DNA from: a virus
Virus record (IMG/VR): IMGVR_UViG_3300025317_000011
Span: 1 to 24,611 of that record
Reading direction: 5' to 3' (one strand)
DNA: 24,611 nt
In this document: positions 6,501-14,730 of the stretch, piece by piece
How the letters are laid out: every line of letters starts with the position of its first letter
How positions within the stretch are numbered: the first letter of the stretch is position 1
Position numbers and translations under genes: made by a program
The notes under the pieces: model-generated
What the model was told of the DNA's origin: nothing
Databases searched by the model: none
Seen by the model: the letters and a program-made list of their open reading frames with translations, nothing else

Positions 6501-7268
6501 TTAGGCGGAAATTACTGTTAATATGCATTTCTGGCCAGCCGCAAGCTGGGAACTGGCATCAATCGGGTCAAGAAAAGTGATACTTGTAGGAGAAAATTCA
6601 TAGTCAATATTTTTTCGCAAACTTCCATATGGATACGAACTCAATGAAACGGAGATGATGTTCCAAACAGCGGCAATGTTGAATGTTTTAGTTACGCCAT
6701 CCAAAGAAGCGGAAATATCAATATCCTTGAATAAATCACGACCGGCAATTCCATTTCCACCGATTGGTCGTTGTTTCAAGTTGTTTATGTCTTTGGTAAT
6801 TTCGTCCAATCCTTTAATTGCGGAAGCGTCCAGTCTATCTTCTCCCTGCAGATTTTCAAGTTTATTCCTGATTATCTCGCTAGTATCGGGTGAACCGGCC
6901 GGACCGCGCGATCCAATCATTCCATCTTTTCCGTGCTTCAGATTCTTAATTTTCATATCAGCCATAGAATGCATATTTTTCATCATTGCCATCAAATCAG
7001 CGTGTTCTTTAACCATCTTATCCATCTTCTCACCGACAAAAAGCTTGTCTACTTCCTTGCGGAGTTTATCGTGGGACATCGTGGAATCGGAAGCGAGTTT
7101 ATCGGTTATTCGTTTAATAGCTTGTTTGAGTGCTTCCATTTCAGAATCTTTTTTAGACTCCAAGCGCTTAACGAACTCGGTAATTTGTTGGATAAATTGA
7201 CGCGCCTCGGCTTTTGTGAAGGCTCCGTTCATCAGCATATCTTCTAGAACTGATTTTGTTTCAGGCAT
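6501..7268 (-). CDS. Coiled-coil and short collagen-like fibre protein, 255 aa
   Basis: Residues about 15-120 are predicted coiled coil (ITEFVKRLESKKDSEMEALK and following, with HADLMAMMKNMHSMADMKIK). A short Gly-X-Y stretch follows (GKDGMIGSRGPAGSPD), then more helix (NKLENLQGEDRLDASAIKGL). A compact C-terminal beta domain of about 75 residues ends VISA and includes FNIAAVWNIISVSLSS and DYEFSPTSITFLDPI. This domain is typical of receptor-tip or trimerising modules in phage fibres. There is no signal peptide, unlike the next gene, so this is the best candidate for a true virion fibre or baseplate protein in this block. It is the first minus-strand gene left of the plus-strand island at 7300-7602. 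Confidence 0.62.
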   Translation of the reverse strand: MPETKSVLEDMLMNGAFTKAEARQFIQQITEFVKRLESKKDSEMEALKQAIKRITDKLASDSTMSHDKLRKEVDKLFVGEKMDKMVKEHADLMAMMKNMHSMADMKIKNLKHGKDGMIGSRGPAGSPDTSEIIRNKLENLQGEDRLDASAIKGLDEITKDINNLKQRPIGGNGIAGRDLFKDIDISASLDGVTKTFNIAAVWNIISVSLSSYPYGSLRKNIDYEFSPTSITFLDPIDASSQLAAGQKCILTVISA

Positions 7269-7299
7269 TGTATTATAAGTTTAACATTTTTATTGCTTC

Positions 7300-7327
7300 T
7301 TGACGAGAGAGATGGGTGTGGTATAAG
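7300..7327 (+). promoter_or_regulatory. Sigma70-type promoter predicted to give a leaderless transcript
   Basis: TTGACG (7300-7305, 5/6 to the -35 consensus) is separated by 16 bases from TATAAG (7322-7327, 5/6 to the -10 consensus). The expected +1, seven bases after the -10 box, is base 7334, which is exactly the A of the ATG of the next gene. The GGGAG between box and ATG could otherwise be read as a weak ribosome binding site, but it would lie outside the transcript. Confidence 0.7.
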
Positions 7328-7333
7328 GGAGAT

Positions 7334-7471
7334 ATGAACTTCACAAACGATCCATACGGATTAAAAGCGTGCTTGGTGCTATTTGTACTCATTGGAATTG
7401 GTATATTGCTTTGGAATTTCATTGGTTTAGATTCTGGTTCCGGTGGAACACCTTATAATTTAATTGAATAA
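7334..7471 (+). CDS. Single-span membrane microprotein, 45 aa
   Basis: ATG at 7334 opens a 45-residue frame ending at TAA 7469-7471. The first ten residues are polar (MNFTNDPYGL), followed by one membrane helix (about 11-32, containing CLVLFVLIGIGILLWNFIGL) and a short Gly/Ser tail. It is one of only two genes on the plus strand in the middle of a minus-strand virion block and lies right behind a good promoter. Its stop overlaps the next ATG (TAATG). It could be an early-expressed peptide affecting the host membrane, such as superinfection exclusion or lysis timing. No family is recognised. Confidence 0.65.
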   Translation: MNFTNDPYGLKACLVLFVLIGIGILLWNFIGLDSGSGGTPYNLIE

Positions 7472-7602
7472 TGGAAAATAAAGATTCAAAAGATTTGCGT
7501 ATAATTACCGTAATTTCTTTAGTAATTTTATTCGGTATTCCTTTGTTATTTCTTGTGGATTTCATAATTTCTTTATTCATGATAAGAATAATTATTTATT
7601 AA
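7471..7602 (+). CDS. Membrane microprotein, 43 aa
   Basis: ATG at 7471 overlaps the stop of the preceding microprotein. The 43-residue product has a charged N-terminus (MENKDSKDLR) and one long hydrophobic segment from about residue 11 to the end (IITVISLVILFGIPLLFLVD core), which may make one or two spans. The TAA at 7600-7602 lies inside the 3' end of the converging minus-strand gene, overlapping it by 11 bases. Both microproteins form a two-gene unit reading against the virion genes. Function unknown. Confidence 0.62.
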   Translation: MENKDSKDLRIITVISLVILFGIPLLFLVDFIISLFMIRIIIY

Positions 7603-10600
7603 AAACTTTTTCATAATAAATTCTCAAATCTTCTGGTAAATTTTTTAATCCTTTAGCCCATTCTCCAAGATAAGCGAATCTTTCATGAGTAATCGCATCT
7701 TCGTGCATATTTTTATATAAAGGATTAGTTTCCAAATGTTTATCAATTTGACGCAAAATTAAATTATCTTTTTTGTTTTGTTCCCAAATTTTATCAAATT
7801 CATTCCAAGGCGTAGACATTCCAATAGTTTCCAACCAGCCGTGTAATAACTCGTGTGCTAAAATACTAGAACGAGGATCGGCTAATCCAATTCTTTTAAC
7901 TGCGCCTAGCAATTTTCTTTCTAAAACAAAATTGTTATATTCCGTTACTCCTCCATATGGTTTTATTCCCCTGCGTAAACCTAAAATTACATCCTCAACC
8001 GGGAATTCTTCATCAATATCTATTTTATTAGCTAATTTTTTAAATTGTTCCGTAAAGGGATAATTTTCCATAGCCTCTCGCATCAAAATCCTTTCTGCCG
8101 GAGTTTTCACAATTTTTTCCGTAATTGGGAATTTCCCAAAAAATTCGCGCAAGCCATTGATTATCTTATTAGCCATCCCCTTAATAAAACCTGGCGGTTT
8201 TTCCAATTTTTCATTTCTAGACAAAATAGATTGTATATGCTCACTCCATTGATTTGGATTTTGCATTGATTCTTTATTAGTTTCAAAATTTTGAATATGA
8301 AAATTTAAACTATCTTGTTTATTTTCTTGAAATAAACGGCCTCTTTGTATCTTTTTTTCTTTAGGAATAAATGGCCCTGTAAATTCAGAGATTTCTCCAG
8401 CTTCTTTTAATAAAGTTCGTAGTGCTTTTTCTTTTTCTTGTTCGGCAAAAGTTGCTTGAGTTTGTAAATCAATCGGCTGTATTTTCAAACCAACTAATTT
8501 AAGAAGTTCTTGGGCAGTTGTTCGTCTTTGTGATCTTCCCGCTTCTGTTCCGGTATCTCCTCCGAATAGTTGTTGCCATTGAGCTGGTCGTCTTTCATCT
8601 CCTTTGCGATAACCCCCCGGAATTTGATCTGCTAATAATGGTGGAGCATAAGTTTTAACAAGATGCCGCAAAATATCTCCCATTTGGTCTTCTATATCAT
8701 CACTTTCTCTAAATATCCTATTGCCAAAGAAATCTTGATTTTTGGCTAATTCTTTAATTACATTCAAAAATGGAGATTTTTTTAATAATGCCTCCGGTAC
8801 ACTTTCTTTTAATCCGGTCTCTCTTTTAACATCACGTTTCAATAATTGACCACTTAATAAATCACCGAAAGGCAATATATAGGTCAAATCAAAATACGCG
8901 CTTCTTCCCTCTTTATCTTTCATTGGTAATTTCACAAAGAATCCATCTCTAACCCAAGACGGCTCAGTTTCTCTCTCTGCGGTAAGCTCTTGTAAGTCAG
9001 CTTGATTCTCTATACCCTCTTTAATTTTTCCAATTTTAGATATTTTGGTCGGTTTAGTTACCAATGTCTTGGCTACTTGAGGCGTTACTTTGTATGTAAA
9101 AGTAATGAATGGCAATCCAAATATACTCTCGCGAACCCTGCGGATGAACGGTGTAACTTGTGAATAATTAAAGGTTGCCCTTTCCGCTACTTTGTATGCT
9201 TCCTCTGGAGATAGTCCTTTACTCTTTTGAAAAATGTATTGTGCCATTTTCGCAAACTCTTCTTCTTTCTGATAAACATCAGCAATTTTGTTTAGTGCGG
9301 TTTTGAATTTCCCAGCTTGTTGTCCCAGGTTTTGCGATAAAATATCTCTTAATTCCCCGGAAGCAAAAGTATCTAAGCCCAAACCAGCTTTTTTGGCTTC
9401 TTGATATAAATCCCCCTTAGTTATTAATTGTTTAGCCGCCTTAGCATAAACATCTAAGCGGGCTGGAGATAACCCCTCAAAATCATTTAAGATAAAATTG
9501 CTCATCACATTGCGAGCATGAGTTGCGGGATTCAAAATAACCTTTCCAAATTTGAAACCCTGAACAATACTACTTAATACTTTTTCCGTTGGTGTTTTTG
9601 TTCGGATAATTTCTTGAATATCATCAAATATCGGTGTGGGAACTGCCTTACCCGACAAAGAACCCAACGCTTTAGTTTCTGGGAGTTTTTTCAACCCCTC
9701 TTCAATAACATCGCTTCCCCATTTTGTCGCCACTTCTCCGAAGAATTTGGCGTTTTCTACCGAACGAGTTAATTGGACTAATGCTTTGGCCGTAGGATAA
9801 CCAGCTTCTAAAATCTCTCCCATTGCTTCCCGGACTTCTTCGGGTATATCGGTTCGTTTTTTAAATCTTTGTAAATCAATTCTTTTTGGCTTCGCTTCAA
9901 AAACTCCTTTTACTTTTCCAACAATACCTTCTGGAATTTCTTTCGTTTTATAAAGACGGGCAATATATTTTCCGACATTCTCCGCATAGGTTTCTGCATT
10001 TAATAAACCAACTTTCACCGCTTCCTGTCCCAGTCTATCCAATTCATCAAAAGCAGGCTTTGCCTTGGCTAATAAATCAGCTGGTAAATTATCCAATGTT
10101 CCCGCTTTTCTTGCTTCTGCAATCGCTTTTTGCGAAATATTATCAAGTTTCGTAATTGGTCTTGCCAAATCAAGAACGTTCTGAACTCCTATCCCTGCGT
10201 TCTTAATACTTCTTTCCGCAAGTTCTTTATATGCCGCATCTTGACCGAAACGATATACAAACATTTTTCCGAGTTGTTGTCCCGCTTTTTCCGCAATGGG
10301 TAATTTAGAAATTACTTGTCCAGCGGCTTTTGCCCCCTTACCCGCAAATTGAATAGCTCTTTTTAAAATTCCAAACCCACCCAAATAAGTGAGCGGATCA
10401 ACCGCTATATCCAAAACAATGCCAACAATAGTCCCTGGAATACCTAAATCTCCCAATCCTTGTTCACCTTTTTCTGTAAAACTTGCCCTTGTTTTAACCC
10501 CCTCCGCAAATCCCTTTCCCTGTATCAGGCCAGTAACTCCGTGCTGAAGTAAATTTAGTGTGTCAAAGGTATCTTGTATAAAACCTCCACTAAAAATCTG

Positions 10601-10780
10601 CTCGGGTTTTTCCCCTTTGGTTTCAAGAATCTTCTGTGCTTGTTCTCCTAATCCTGCTCTTTCAGCCGTTGCCTGAAGTCCCGACGGAGTAGTTAAATCT
10701 TGGGCTTGAGCTGGAGAACCAAAAAGACGGCCACCTCCTACCACCTCTCTTTCCGCAGTTGTTCCAAATAATCTTGCCAT
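7592..10780 (-). CDS. Large ejection/polyvalent-type virion protein with C-terminal zincin motif, 1062 aa
   Basis: This is the longest gene of the window and starts with ATG in a TAATG overlap with the upstream stop at 10780. Gly-rich hydrophobic segments near residues 100-160 (LGIPGTIVGIVLDIAVDPLT) could insert in membranes. A central region has NPATHARNVMSNFIL and FNYSQVTPFIRRVRE, motifs I associate with phage large polyvalent or internal virion proteins. Near the C-terminus HELLHG (H976, E977, H980) is followed by ITHERFAYL (E1033), matching a gluzincin-like metallopeptidase signature. Such proteins are packaged and injected with the DNA, forming a conduit or opening the cell wall. The domain naming is from recognition of motifs and not a search. 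Confidence 0.65.
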   Translation of the reverse strand: MARLFGTTAEREVVGGGRLFGSPAQAQDLTTPSGLQATAERAGLGEQAQKILETKGEKPEQIFSGGFIQDTFDTLNLLQHGVTGLIQGKGFAEGVKTRASFTEKGEQGLGDLGIPGTIVGIVLDIAVDPLTYLGGFGILKRAIQFAGKGAKAAGQVISKLPIAEKAGQQLGKMFVYRFGQDAAYKELAERSIKNAGIGVQNVLDLARPITKLDNISQKAIAEARKAGTLDNLPADLLAKAKPAFDELDRLGQEAVKVGLLNAETYAENVGKYIARLYKTKEIPEGIVGKVKGVFEAKPKRIDLQRFKKRTDIPEEVREAMGEILEAGYPTAKALVQLTRSVENAKFFGEVATKWGSDVIEEGLKKLPETKALGSLSGKAVPTPIFDDIQEIIRTKTPTEKVLSSIVQGFKFGKVILNPATHARNVMSNFILNDFEGLSPARLDVYAKAAKQLITKGDLYQEAKKAGLGLDTFASGELRDILSQNLGQQAGKFKTALNKIADVYQKEEEFAKMAQYIFQKSKGLSPEEAYKVAERATFNYSQVTPFIRRVRESIFGLPFITFTYKVTPQVAKTLVTKPTKISKIGKIKEGIENQADLQELTAERETEPSWVRDGFFVKLPMKDKEGRSAYFDLTYILPFGDLLSGQLLKRDVKRETGLKESVPEALLKKSPFLNVIKELAKNQDFFGNRIFRESDDIEDQMGDILRHLVKTYAPPLLADQIPGGYRKGDERRPAQWQQLFGGDTGTEAGRSQRRTTAQELLKLVGLKIQPIDLQTQATFAEQEKEKALRTLLKEAGEISEFTGPFIPKEKKIQRGRLFQENKQDSLNFHIQNFETNKESMQNPNQWSEHIQSILSRNEKLEKPPGFIKGMANKIINGLREFFGKFPITEKIVKTPAERILMREAMENYPFTEQFKKLANKIDIDEEFPVEDVILGLRRGIKPYGGVTEYNNFVLERKLLGAVKRIGLADPRSSILAHELLHGWLETIGMSTPWNEFDKIWEQNKKDNLILRQIDKHLETNPLYKNMHEDAITHERFAYLGEWAKGLKNLPEDLRIYYEKVFNK

Positions 10781-12099
10781 TATCTAAATAGAGAACCAAA
10801 GAATGACCCGACTTTTCCGAATAGTCCAGTTGTTTCTCCAATCTTTTCTGTTTCCTCGGCAGATGTAATTTCGCCGATAATTGCTTCAATCTCTGACTTA
10901 GAAAATTCTGGATAACTTCCTTGAAGTTGTGAAACCAAGGTTTCTTTCTTTATTTTTCTATCAACGCCTATCTGTGTATCTTCCCGCAAATCTTCTTCTG
11001 CAAAATCTCTCGCTCTCGCCACTACTTTACTTCTTATATTTTGAGGAACACTTGAAATTTTAGCAGTTCCCGCATTCACTTGTCTTGCAAATGTATCAAT
11101 TTCATTTTCTGAAATTGTGGTTACCGGCTCCGGCTTTCTAAACACGCCCGCCCCACTAGCAATTTGATTCGCCTCCACCTCCGAATCCGCTCCTTGAATT
11201 CTTTGCAAAACTTCTGAATCAGTTACTCCGGCCCGCACAGCCTCAATAGCAACTTTTTCAATAGCTGATTTTTTTGCTTTTTGTTCTTTTACGAATTCAG
11301 CATCTTTTCCAATACGAGCCAAAACAGCATCTGCTCGTTTTTGTTCTGCCGGTGTAAATTGCTCATAGTTATTTAATATATTATTTCTTTGAATATTTAA
11401 CTTCTTTTCTTGTTCAGCGAATTGGGCATTTACAGCCGTTCGTGCTTGCCTTTCCGCTAAAGCAAAATCGCCCTGCAATGCTTCAGAAATCGCGCTTAAT
11501 TCAATCGCCTTAATAGCTGATTCTCTACGAGCCGCTTGAACAGCCAATCCTGAACCTGCTAGGGTTTCACCCATTTGCCTCGCGGCCTCCTCAGACCGCA
11601 AACTCTCCGCTTGAAACATCTTTATTTGGCGGTTTAATTTTATGATTTCTTCCTGCGCCGGCACGGTTCTTTGAGCTATTTCTCCCTCTACGTCCCTACC
11701 TTCAAGCTGCGCTATAATATCCTCCGCAGTTGCTATTGGTTCAGCGACCTCCACCTTGCCTGGTTCTGTAATCGGGATATTTTGTACATCTGGGAATGGA
11801 ACAGGCCCACCAACCTCAATTTTAAACGGTTGCTGGGGTTGGGGTTGTAGCGAGGCAGGAGTAATAGGGCCGGAAATCAAAGCTCCCGTGGTTATATCCA
11901 CCTTAGCTCCACTCGGAGTTGTAGCGATATTGCCTTGTATCTGCTCTTGTGAATCAGGGACTACTTCAAAATTGGAATCTGCCTTAAAGATTCCCTTCCT
12001 AAATGCTTCTTGAACATCTCCGCCCGCTTCTTTAAGTAATCCTCGTCCTAATGGGGTTAATCCTTTTATGAATTCACTTTCTGTTATTTGTTTTGCCAT
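10780..12099 (-). CDS. Putative internal virion/ejection protein, 439 aa
   Basis: No family is clearly recognised. An N-terminal region (residues 1-60, GLTPLGRGLLKEAGGDV) precedes a Pro/Gln/Ile-rich linker (about 75-125). A long Ala/Glu/Arg-rich helical region follows (about 135-300, e.g. AESLRSEEAARQMGETLAGS, QGDFALAERQARTAVNAQFA). Another helical block precedes a Gly/Phe-rich C-terminus (TTGLFGKVGSFFGSLFR) that could be amphipathic and touch membranes. Its stop overlaps the start of the 1062-residue polyvalent protein, so the two are probably co-translated and packaged together, much like the paired ejection proteins of P22- and T7-type phages. That role is inferred from position and composition. 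Confidence 0.5.
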   Translation of the reverse strand: MAKQITESEFIKGLTPLGRGLLKEAGGDVQEAFRKGIFKADSNFEVVPDSQEQIQGNIATTPSGAKVDITTGALISGPITPASLQPQPQQPFKIEVGGPVPFPDVQNIPITEPGKVEVAEPIATAEDIIAQLEGRDVEGEIAQRTVPAQEEIIKLNRQIKMFQAESLRSEEAARQMGETLAGSGLAVQAARRESAIKAIELSAISEALQGDFALAERQARTAVNAQFAEQEKKLNIQRNNILNNYEQFTPAEQKRADAVLARIGKDAEFVKEQKAKKSAIEKVAIEAVRAGVTDSEVLQRIQGADSEVEANQIASGAGVFRKPEPVTTISENEIDTFARQVNAGTAKISSVPQNIRSKVVARARDFAEEDLREDTQIGVDRKIKKETLVSQLQGSYPEFSKSEIEAIIGEITSAEETEKIGETTGLFGKVGSFFGSLFR

Positions 12100-12100
12100 A

Positions 12101-12631
12101 TTATTTGAATCTTAATAGATAGGTCGGAAAAGTAACCGTATTCGCCAGAGTATTCGTTACTGCGGCGCGAATAAGCAATCTATCACCCTCTATGACATTC
12201 ATTGCGTTAATTGCCACTGAAATTATAAGTGAACGCTTTGTATTGGCGCTTAAAGCCACGCCTCCTGTTGCTTTTGTGGTATTGCCATTGACCGCGCCAA
12301 GCATTGCGGTAGTCCCAGCTCCCGCTTGCCCTAAATTAGTAATTGTCCAAGTAATGTAATTCGTATCACTTGTAGCAAGGGCATCAACGCCAGAAAAATC
12401 TACCGAAATCAATACGCCAGAAATAGGAGCGATAATATAACAATCGGTATTTCCCGTAATCGCTATTGTAACGGATACGACTGGAACTTCAGATGGCGAA
12501 TTGCCGAATAAATCATGGTATTTTACCTGTTGGGTTTCATTGCCATCATGGTCATGTTCAGATAATAATTTTTTAATATCAGATATTTTCTGTTCAATAT
12601 CCGATTTTAAGATTTCTATTTCATTCGGCAT
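12101..12631 (-). CDS. Small virion decoration-like protein, 176 aa
   Basis: The N-terminal 30 residues form a coiled-coil-like helix (ILKSDIEQKISDIKKLLSEH). A short linker with HDHDGNETQQVKYHDLFG follows; I associate HxHDG-type linkers with phage head or tail appendages. The rest (about 55-176) is a beta-rich, probably jelly-roll domain (PVVSVTIAITGNTDCYIIAP, GDRLLIRAAVTNTLANTVTF). Length and architecture suit a trimeric fibre tip or capsid decoration protein. It lies between the propeller-like tail protein, which it overlaps by 11 bases, and the ejection genes. Function is inferred. Confidence 0.55.
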   Translation of the reverse strand: MPNEIEILKSDIEQKISDIKKLLSEHDHDGNETQQVKYHDLFGNSPSEVPVVSVTIAITGNTDCYIIAPISGVLISVDFSGVDALATSDTNYITWTITNLGQAGAGTTAMLGAVNGNTTKATGGVALSANTKRSLIISVAINAMNVIEGDRLLIRAAVTNTLANTVTFPTYLLRFK

Positions 12632-14027
12632 AATCGTAATAAATTATTATTCGTTTAAGACCTTTATTGACCGTGGTGGATGTGGCTCTGAATTTGAAAG
12701 ATGTAACTTTCTGCTGAAATCCCACGAGATTAAATTCATATTTTGAGGTAACATTGCCTCCATCAACGCTCAATGTTTTTGAGCCACTTCCGTCTTGGTC
12801 ATAATATACGAATGACCAACTGCTGGTAGTCACCGCATCTAACCATTCAAGGTGAATCAGTTTTATATTTACCGGCCGGGGAAAATTGTACCAATTCGTA
12901 TATAAATCATAATTATCAGTTGTAGATTTTGCCGTGATATCTACTACCCAAAATCTTTTAGTGGGGGAAGCCGCCGCCGCAAAACAAAGTCCCAATTTTT
13001 GATTTCCTCCATTGAAAATAGCGGTATAAGGATTGGAATTAACATTGTTCTTGATACAATAACGCCATATTTTTCTGCCAGGCAAAACATCTCCATATGC
13101 CAAAATCGCAGGCCCATCCACCACATACAAAGCTCCCTCCATAGTCGCAAAATTATGTTTATAAGGAAGTTTTGAACTATCAAGCGTAACATTTGCCAAT
13201 TTTCTTAAAAATGTTATACCCGAACCAGTGAGATAACCGATATTTGTTCCATATCCGGCAAAAACATTTCCGCCGACAGAATGGAATGCTGTTATCATAT
13301 CTTCAACTATTACGGACTTTAATGGTTTGTTGGAAAATCCATCATACCATAAAACTTTATGAATTGCTGGCAATGTATCGCTTATATTTAACGCATTGGC
13401 AGTGGAAATAAGCATCTTGCCACTTCCTGGATCAATACCCAGGGCCACAATAATCTGGTCGGCTGATAAAGTTAAAATCGTTGCGAGCGCGCCACCAGCC
13501 GAAGTTTGTCGCAAAAGCAAATTTCCATCTCCATAAAAAGCATTATTTTCAAAAACTATTGCCGGATGAGGGTAGGTCGTATTTGTAAAAGATGCAAAAC
13601 TATTATTGAAGGTGCTGGGAGTTTGCCATTCCACAAGTTTCTCTTTTGTTGTCACATATGCCCGACCAGCAAAAGTGATAATATCCGTGAATCCTTTAAC
13701 ATAAGTATTTGTACTATCTGTTTGCAAAGCTACGGCGGGAATTTTTGTCCCATTATAGGAATAATAAGAACCATCATCAGCCACTAAAAGACGATTGGTT
13801 CCCAAATAAACATTCATATCTGGGCTAGAAGCGATTATATTTCCCGTTAATCTTGTATCTGTATCAGCATCCACTATTCCGCTTGGCCCATAAACTACGC
13901 CCGGTTCCGCAATAAGATTTAATCCGCTGGATTCATCAGAAAATCCGCCATCGGAAATCTCTGAACCAGATGACATACCCTTAAGAAATTCCGCCGCGTC
14001 TATGATTAACGGATTGCGTCCTAACAT
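12621..14027 (-). CDS. Beta-rich tail/stabilisation protein, probably propeller-like, 468 aa
   Basis: The 468-residue protein is almost all beta strand, with repeated short blades of the form strand-turn-strand: VYLGTNRLLVADDGSYYSYN, ITFAGRAYVTTKEKLVEW, IVFENNAFYGDGNLLL, VGGNVFAGYGTNIGYL and ATMEGALYVVDGPAILAYGD. These suggest a beta-propeller as in P22 gp10-like tail stabilisation proteins. A C-terminal domain (WSFVYYDQDGSGSKTLSVDG, then KVTSFKFRATSTTVNKGLKR) resembles a carbohydrate-binding or jelly-roll module. Its neighbours, a connector upstream and ejection proteins downstream, fit the podovirus order adaptor, tail hub, ejection. The match is structural inference. Confidence 0.6.
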   Translation of the reverse strand: MLGRNPLIIDAAEFLKGMSSGSEISDGGFSDESSGLNLIAEPGVVYGPSGIVDADTDTRLTGNIIASSPDMNVYLGTNRLLVADDGSYYSYNGTKIPAVALQTDSTNTYVKGFTDIITFAGRAYVTTKEKLVEWQTPSTFNNSFASFTNTTYPHPAIVFENNAFYGDGNLLLRQTSAGGALATILTLSADQIIVALGIDPGSGKMLISTANALNISDTLPAIHKVLWYDGFSNKPLKSVIVEDMITAFHSVGGNVFAGYGTNIGYLTGSGITFLRKLANVTLDSSKLPYKHNFATMEGALYVVDGPAILAYGDVLPGRKIWRYCIKNNVNSNPYTAIFNGGNQKLGLCFAAAASPTKRFWVVDITAKSTTDNYDLYTNWYNFPRPVNIKLIHLEWLDAVTTSSWSFVYYDQDGSGSKTLSVDGGNVTSKYEFNLVGFQQKVTSFKFRATSTTVNKGLKRIIIYYDYAE

Positions 14028-14028
14028 T

Positions 14029-14655
14029 TTATTTATTTGATTCGGTTGATACCCTCATCCTATTTATCCTGTCAGAAAAATAATAATGTGTTCCACTTTG
14101 CGTTCCTGAAGTATTTATGGCCGTTCCCCCGCTTGTAGAGGCAATTCTAAAAGTATCCTCATCCACATAAATCACATAATAATAAGTGTCAACGGAAATT
14201 CCCGTAGGCAATGTCCCGGTAGTAATGAAAGAAATTCTCTGGTCATTAACCAGACCATGATTTTGCTTGGTAATCACACCTGGCGAAGCGATAGTAATGG
14301 CGAATACACTATAATTTCTGCAACCATAGAACCGTATCAATTCCAATTCTTTCATCTGTATCTCGGCGAGAAATCCATTGACACTTCCCGAAACAGTTTC
14401 AACCGCTTTCTGCCAGCAGGCCCAGAGAGGAATTAACTCGTGAAATAAAGAATCCAAGACCGGTGTTGCCGTTCCTGTTGAAAGAGCAGTGGCATCCCAT
14501 AAGGTAGGACGATAATTGTCAATGTATTTTCTTATAATTGAATTTACCCTTTCGTAGCCATTATTAAGAGCAATAAGCATATCAGTGGCGTTAAAAGACG
14601 TGGAGTCCGTCTTGGTCCGCCGATATACATAATTTTTCATTGAGGCCAAATCCAT
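14029..14655 (-). CDS. Head-tail connector (adaptor) with extra beta module, 208 aa
   Basis: Residues 1-115 are helical and resemble gp4/gp6-type head-tail adaptors (MKNYVYRRTKTDSTSFNATD; ALNNGYERVNSIIRKYIDNY; FHELIPLWACWQKAVETVSG). Residues about 122-195 are a separate beta module (NHGLVNDQRISFITTGTLPT, YYVIYVDEDTFRIASTSGGT) of a kind widespread in phage virion proteins. A ribosome binding site AAGGA lies about six bases before the ATG at 14655, and an additional AAGGA upstream can pair with TCCTT. Position between capsid and tail genes supports an adaptor joining portal and tail. The fusion of both parts in one chain is unusual. Confidence 0.6.
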   Translation of the reverse strand: MDLASMKNYVYRRTKTDSTSFNATDMLIALNNGYERVNSIIRKYIDNYRPTLWDATALSTGTATPVLDSLFHELIPLWACWQKAVETVSGSVNGFLAEIQMKELELIRFYGCRNYSVFAITIASPGVITKQNHGLVNDQRISFITTGTLPTGISVDTYYYVIYVDEDTFRIASTSGGTAINTSGTQSGTHYYFSDRINRMRVSTESNK

Positions 14656-14700
14656 TTAAGTTCCTTGGAAGGACAAATTCCTTCTCCTCCCAAGCAACCC

Positions 14701-14716
14701 CCCGACCGAAGTCGGG
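14701..14716 (-). promoter_or_regulatory. UUCG-tetraloop hairpin between signal-anchor genes and connector
   Basis: On the minus strand CCCGAC-TTCG-GTCGGG forms a 6-bp hairpin with an extra-stable C(UUCG)G tetraloop, in the 75-base gap between the 143-residue anchor protein and the connector gene. No T-tract follows, so it may be an RNA end-protecting or processing site rather than a complete terminator. It resembles the inner hairpin at 1565-1583. Confidence 0.6.
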
Positions 14717-14730
14717 CGATAGCTCTCAAG

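Noticed and set aside
6655-7200. Plus-strand 181-residue open frame
   Set aside because: Antisense to the coiled-coil fibre gene. Its Ser/Ile/Phe-rich composition is what the complement of a helix-coding stretch gives.
7272-7277. TATAAT on the minus strand just before the ATG at 7268
   Set aside because: Only three bases separate it from the ATG, so the transcript would start inside the gene, and no -35 box lies at 17 bases.
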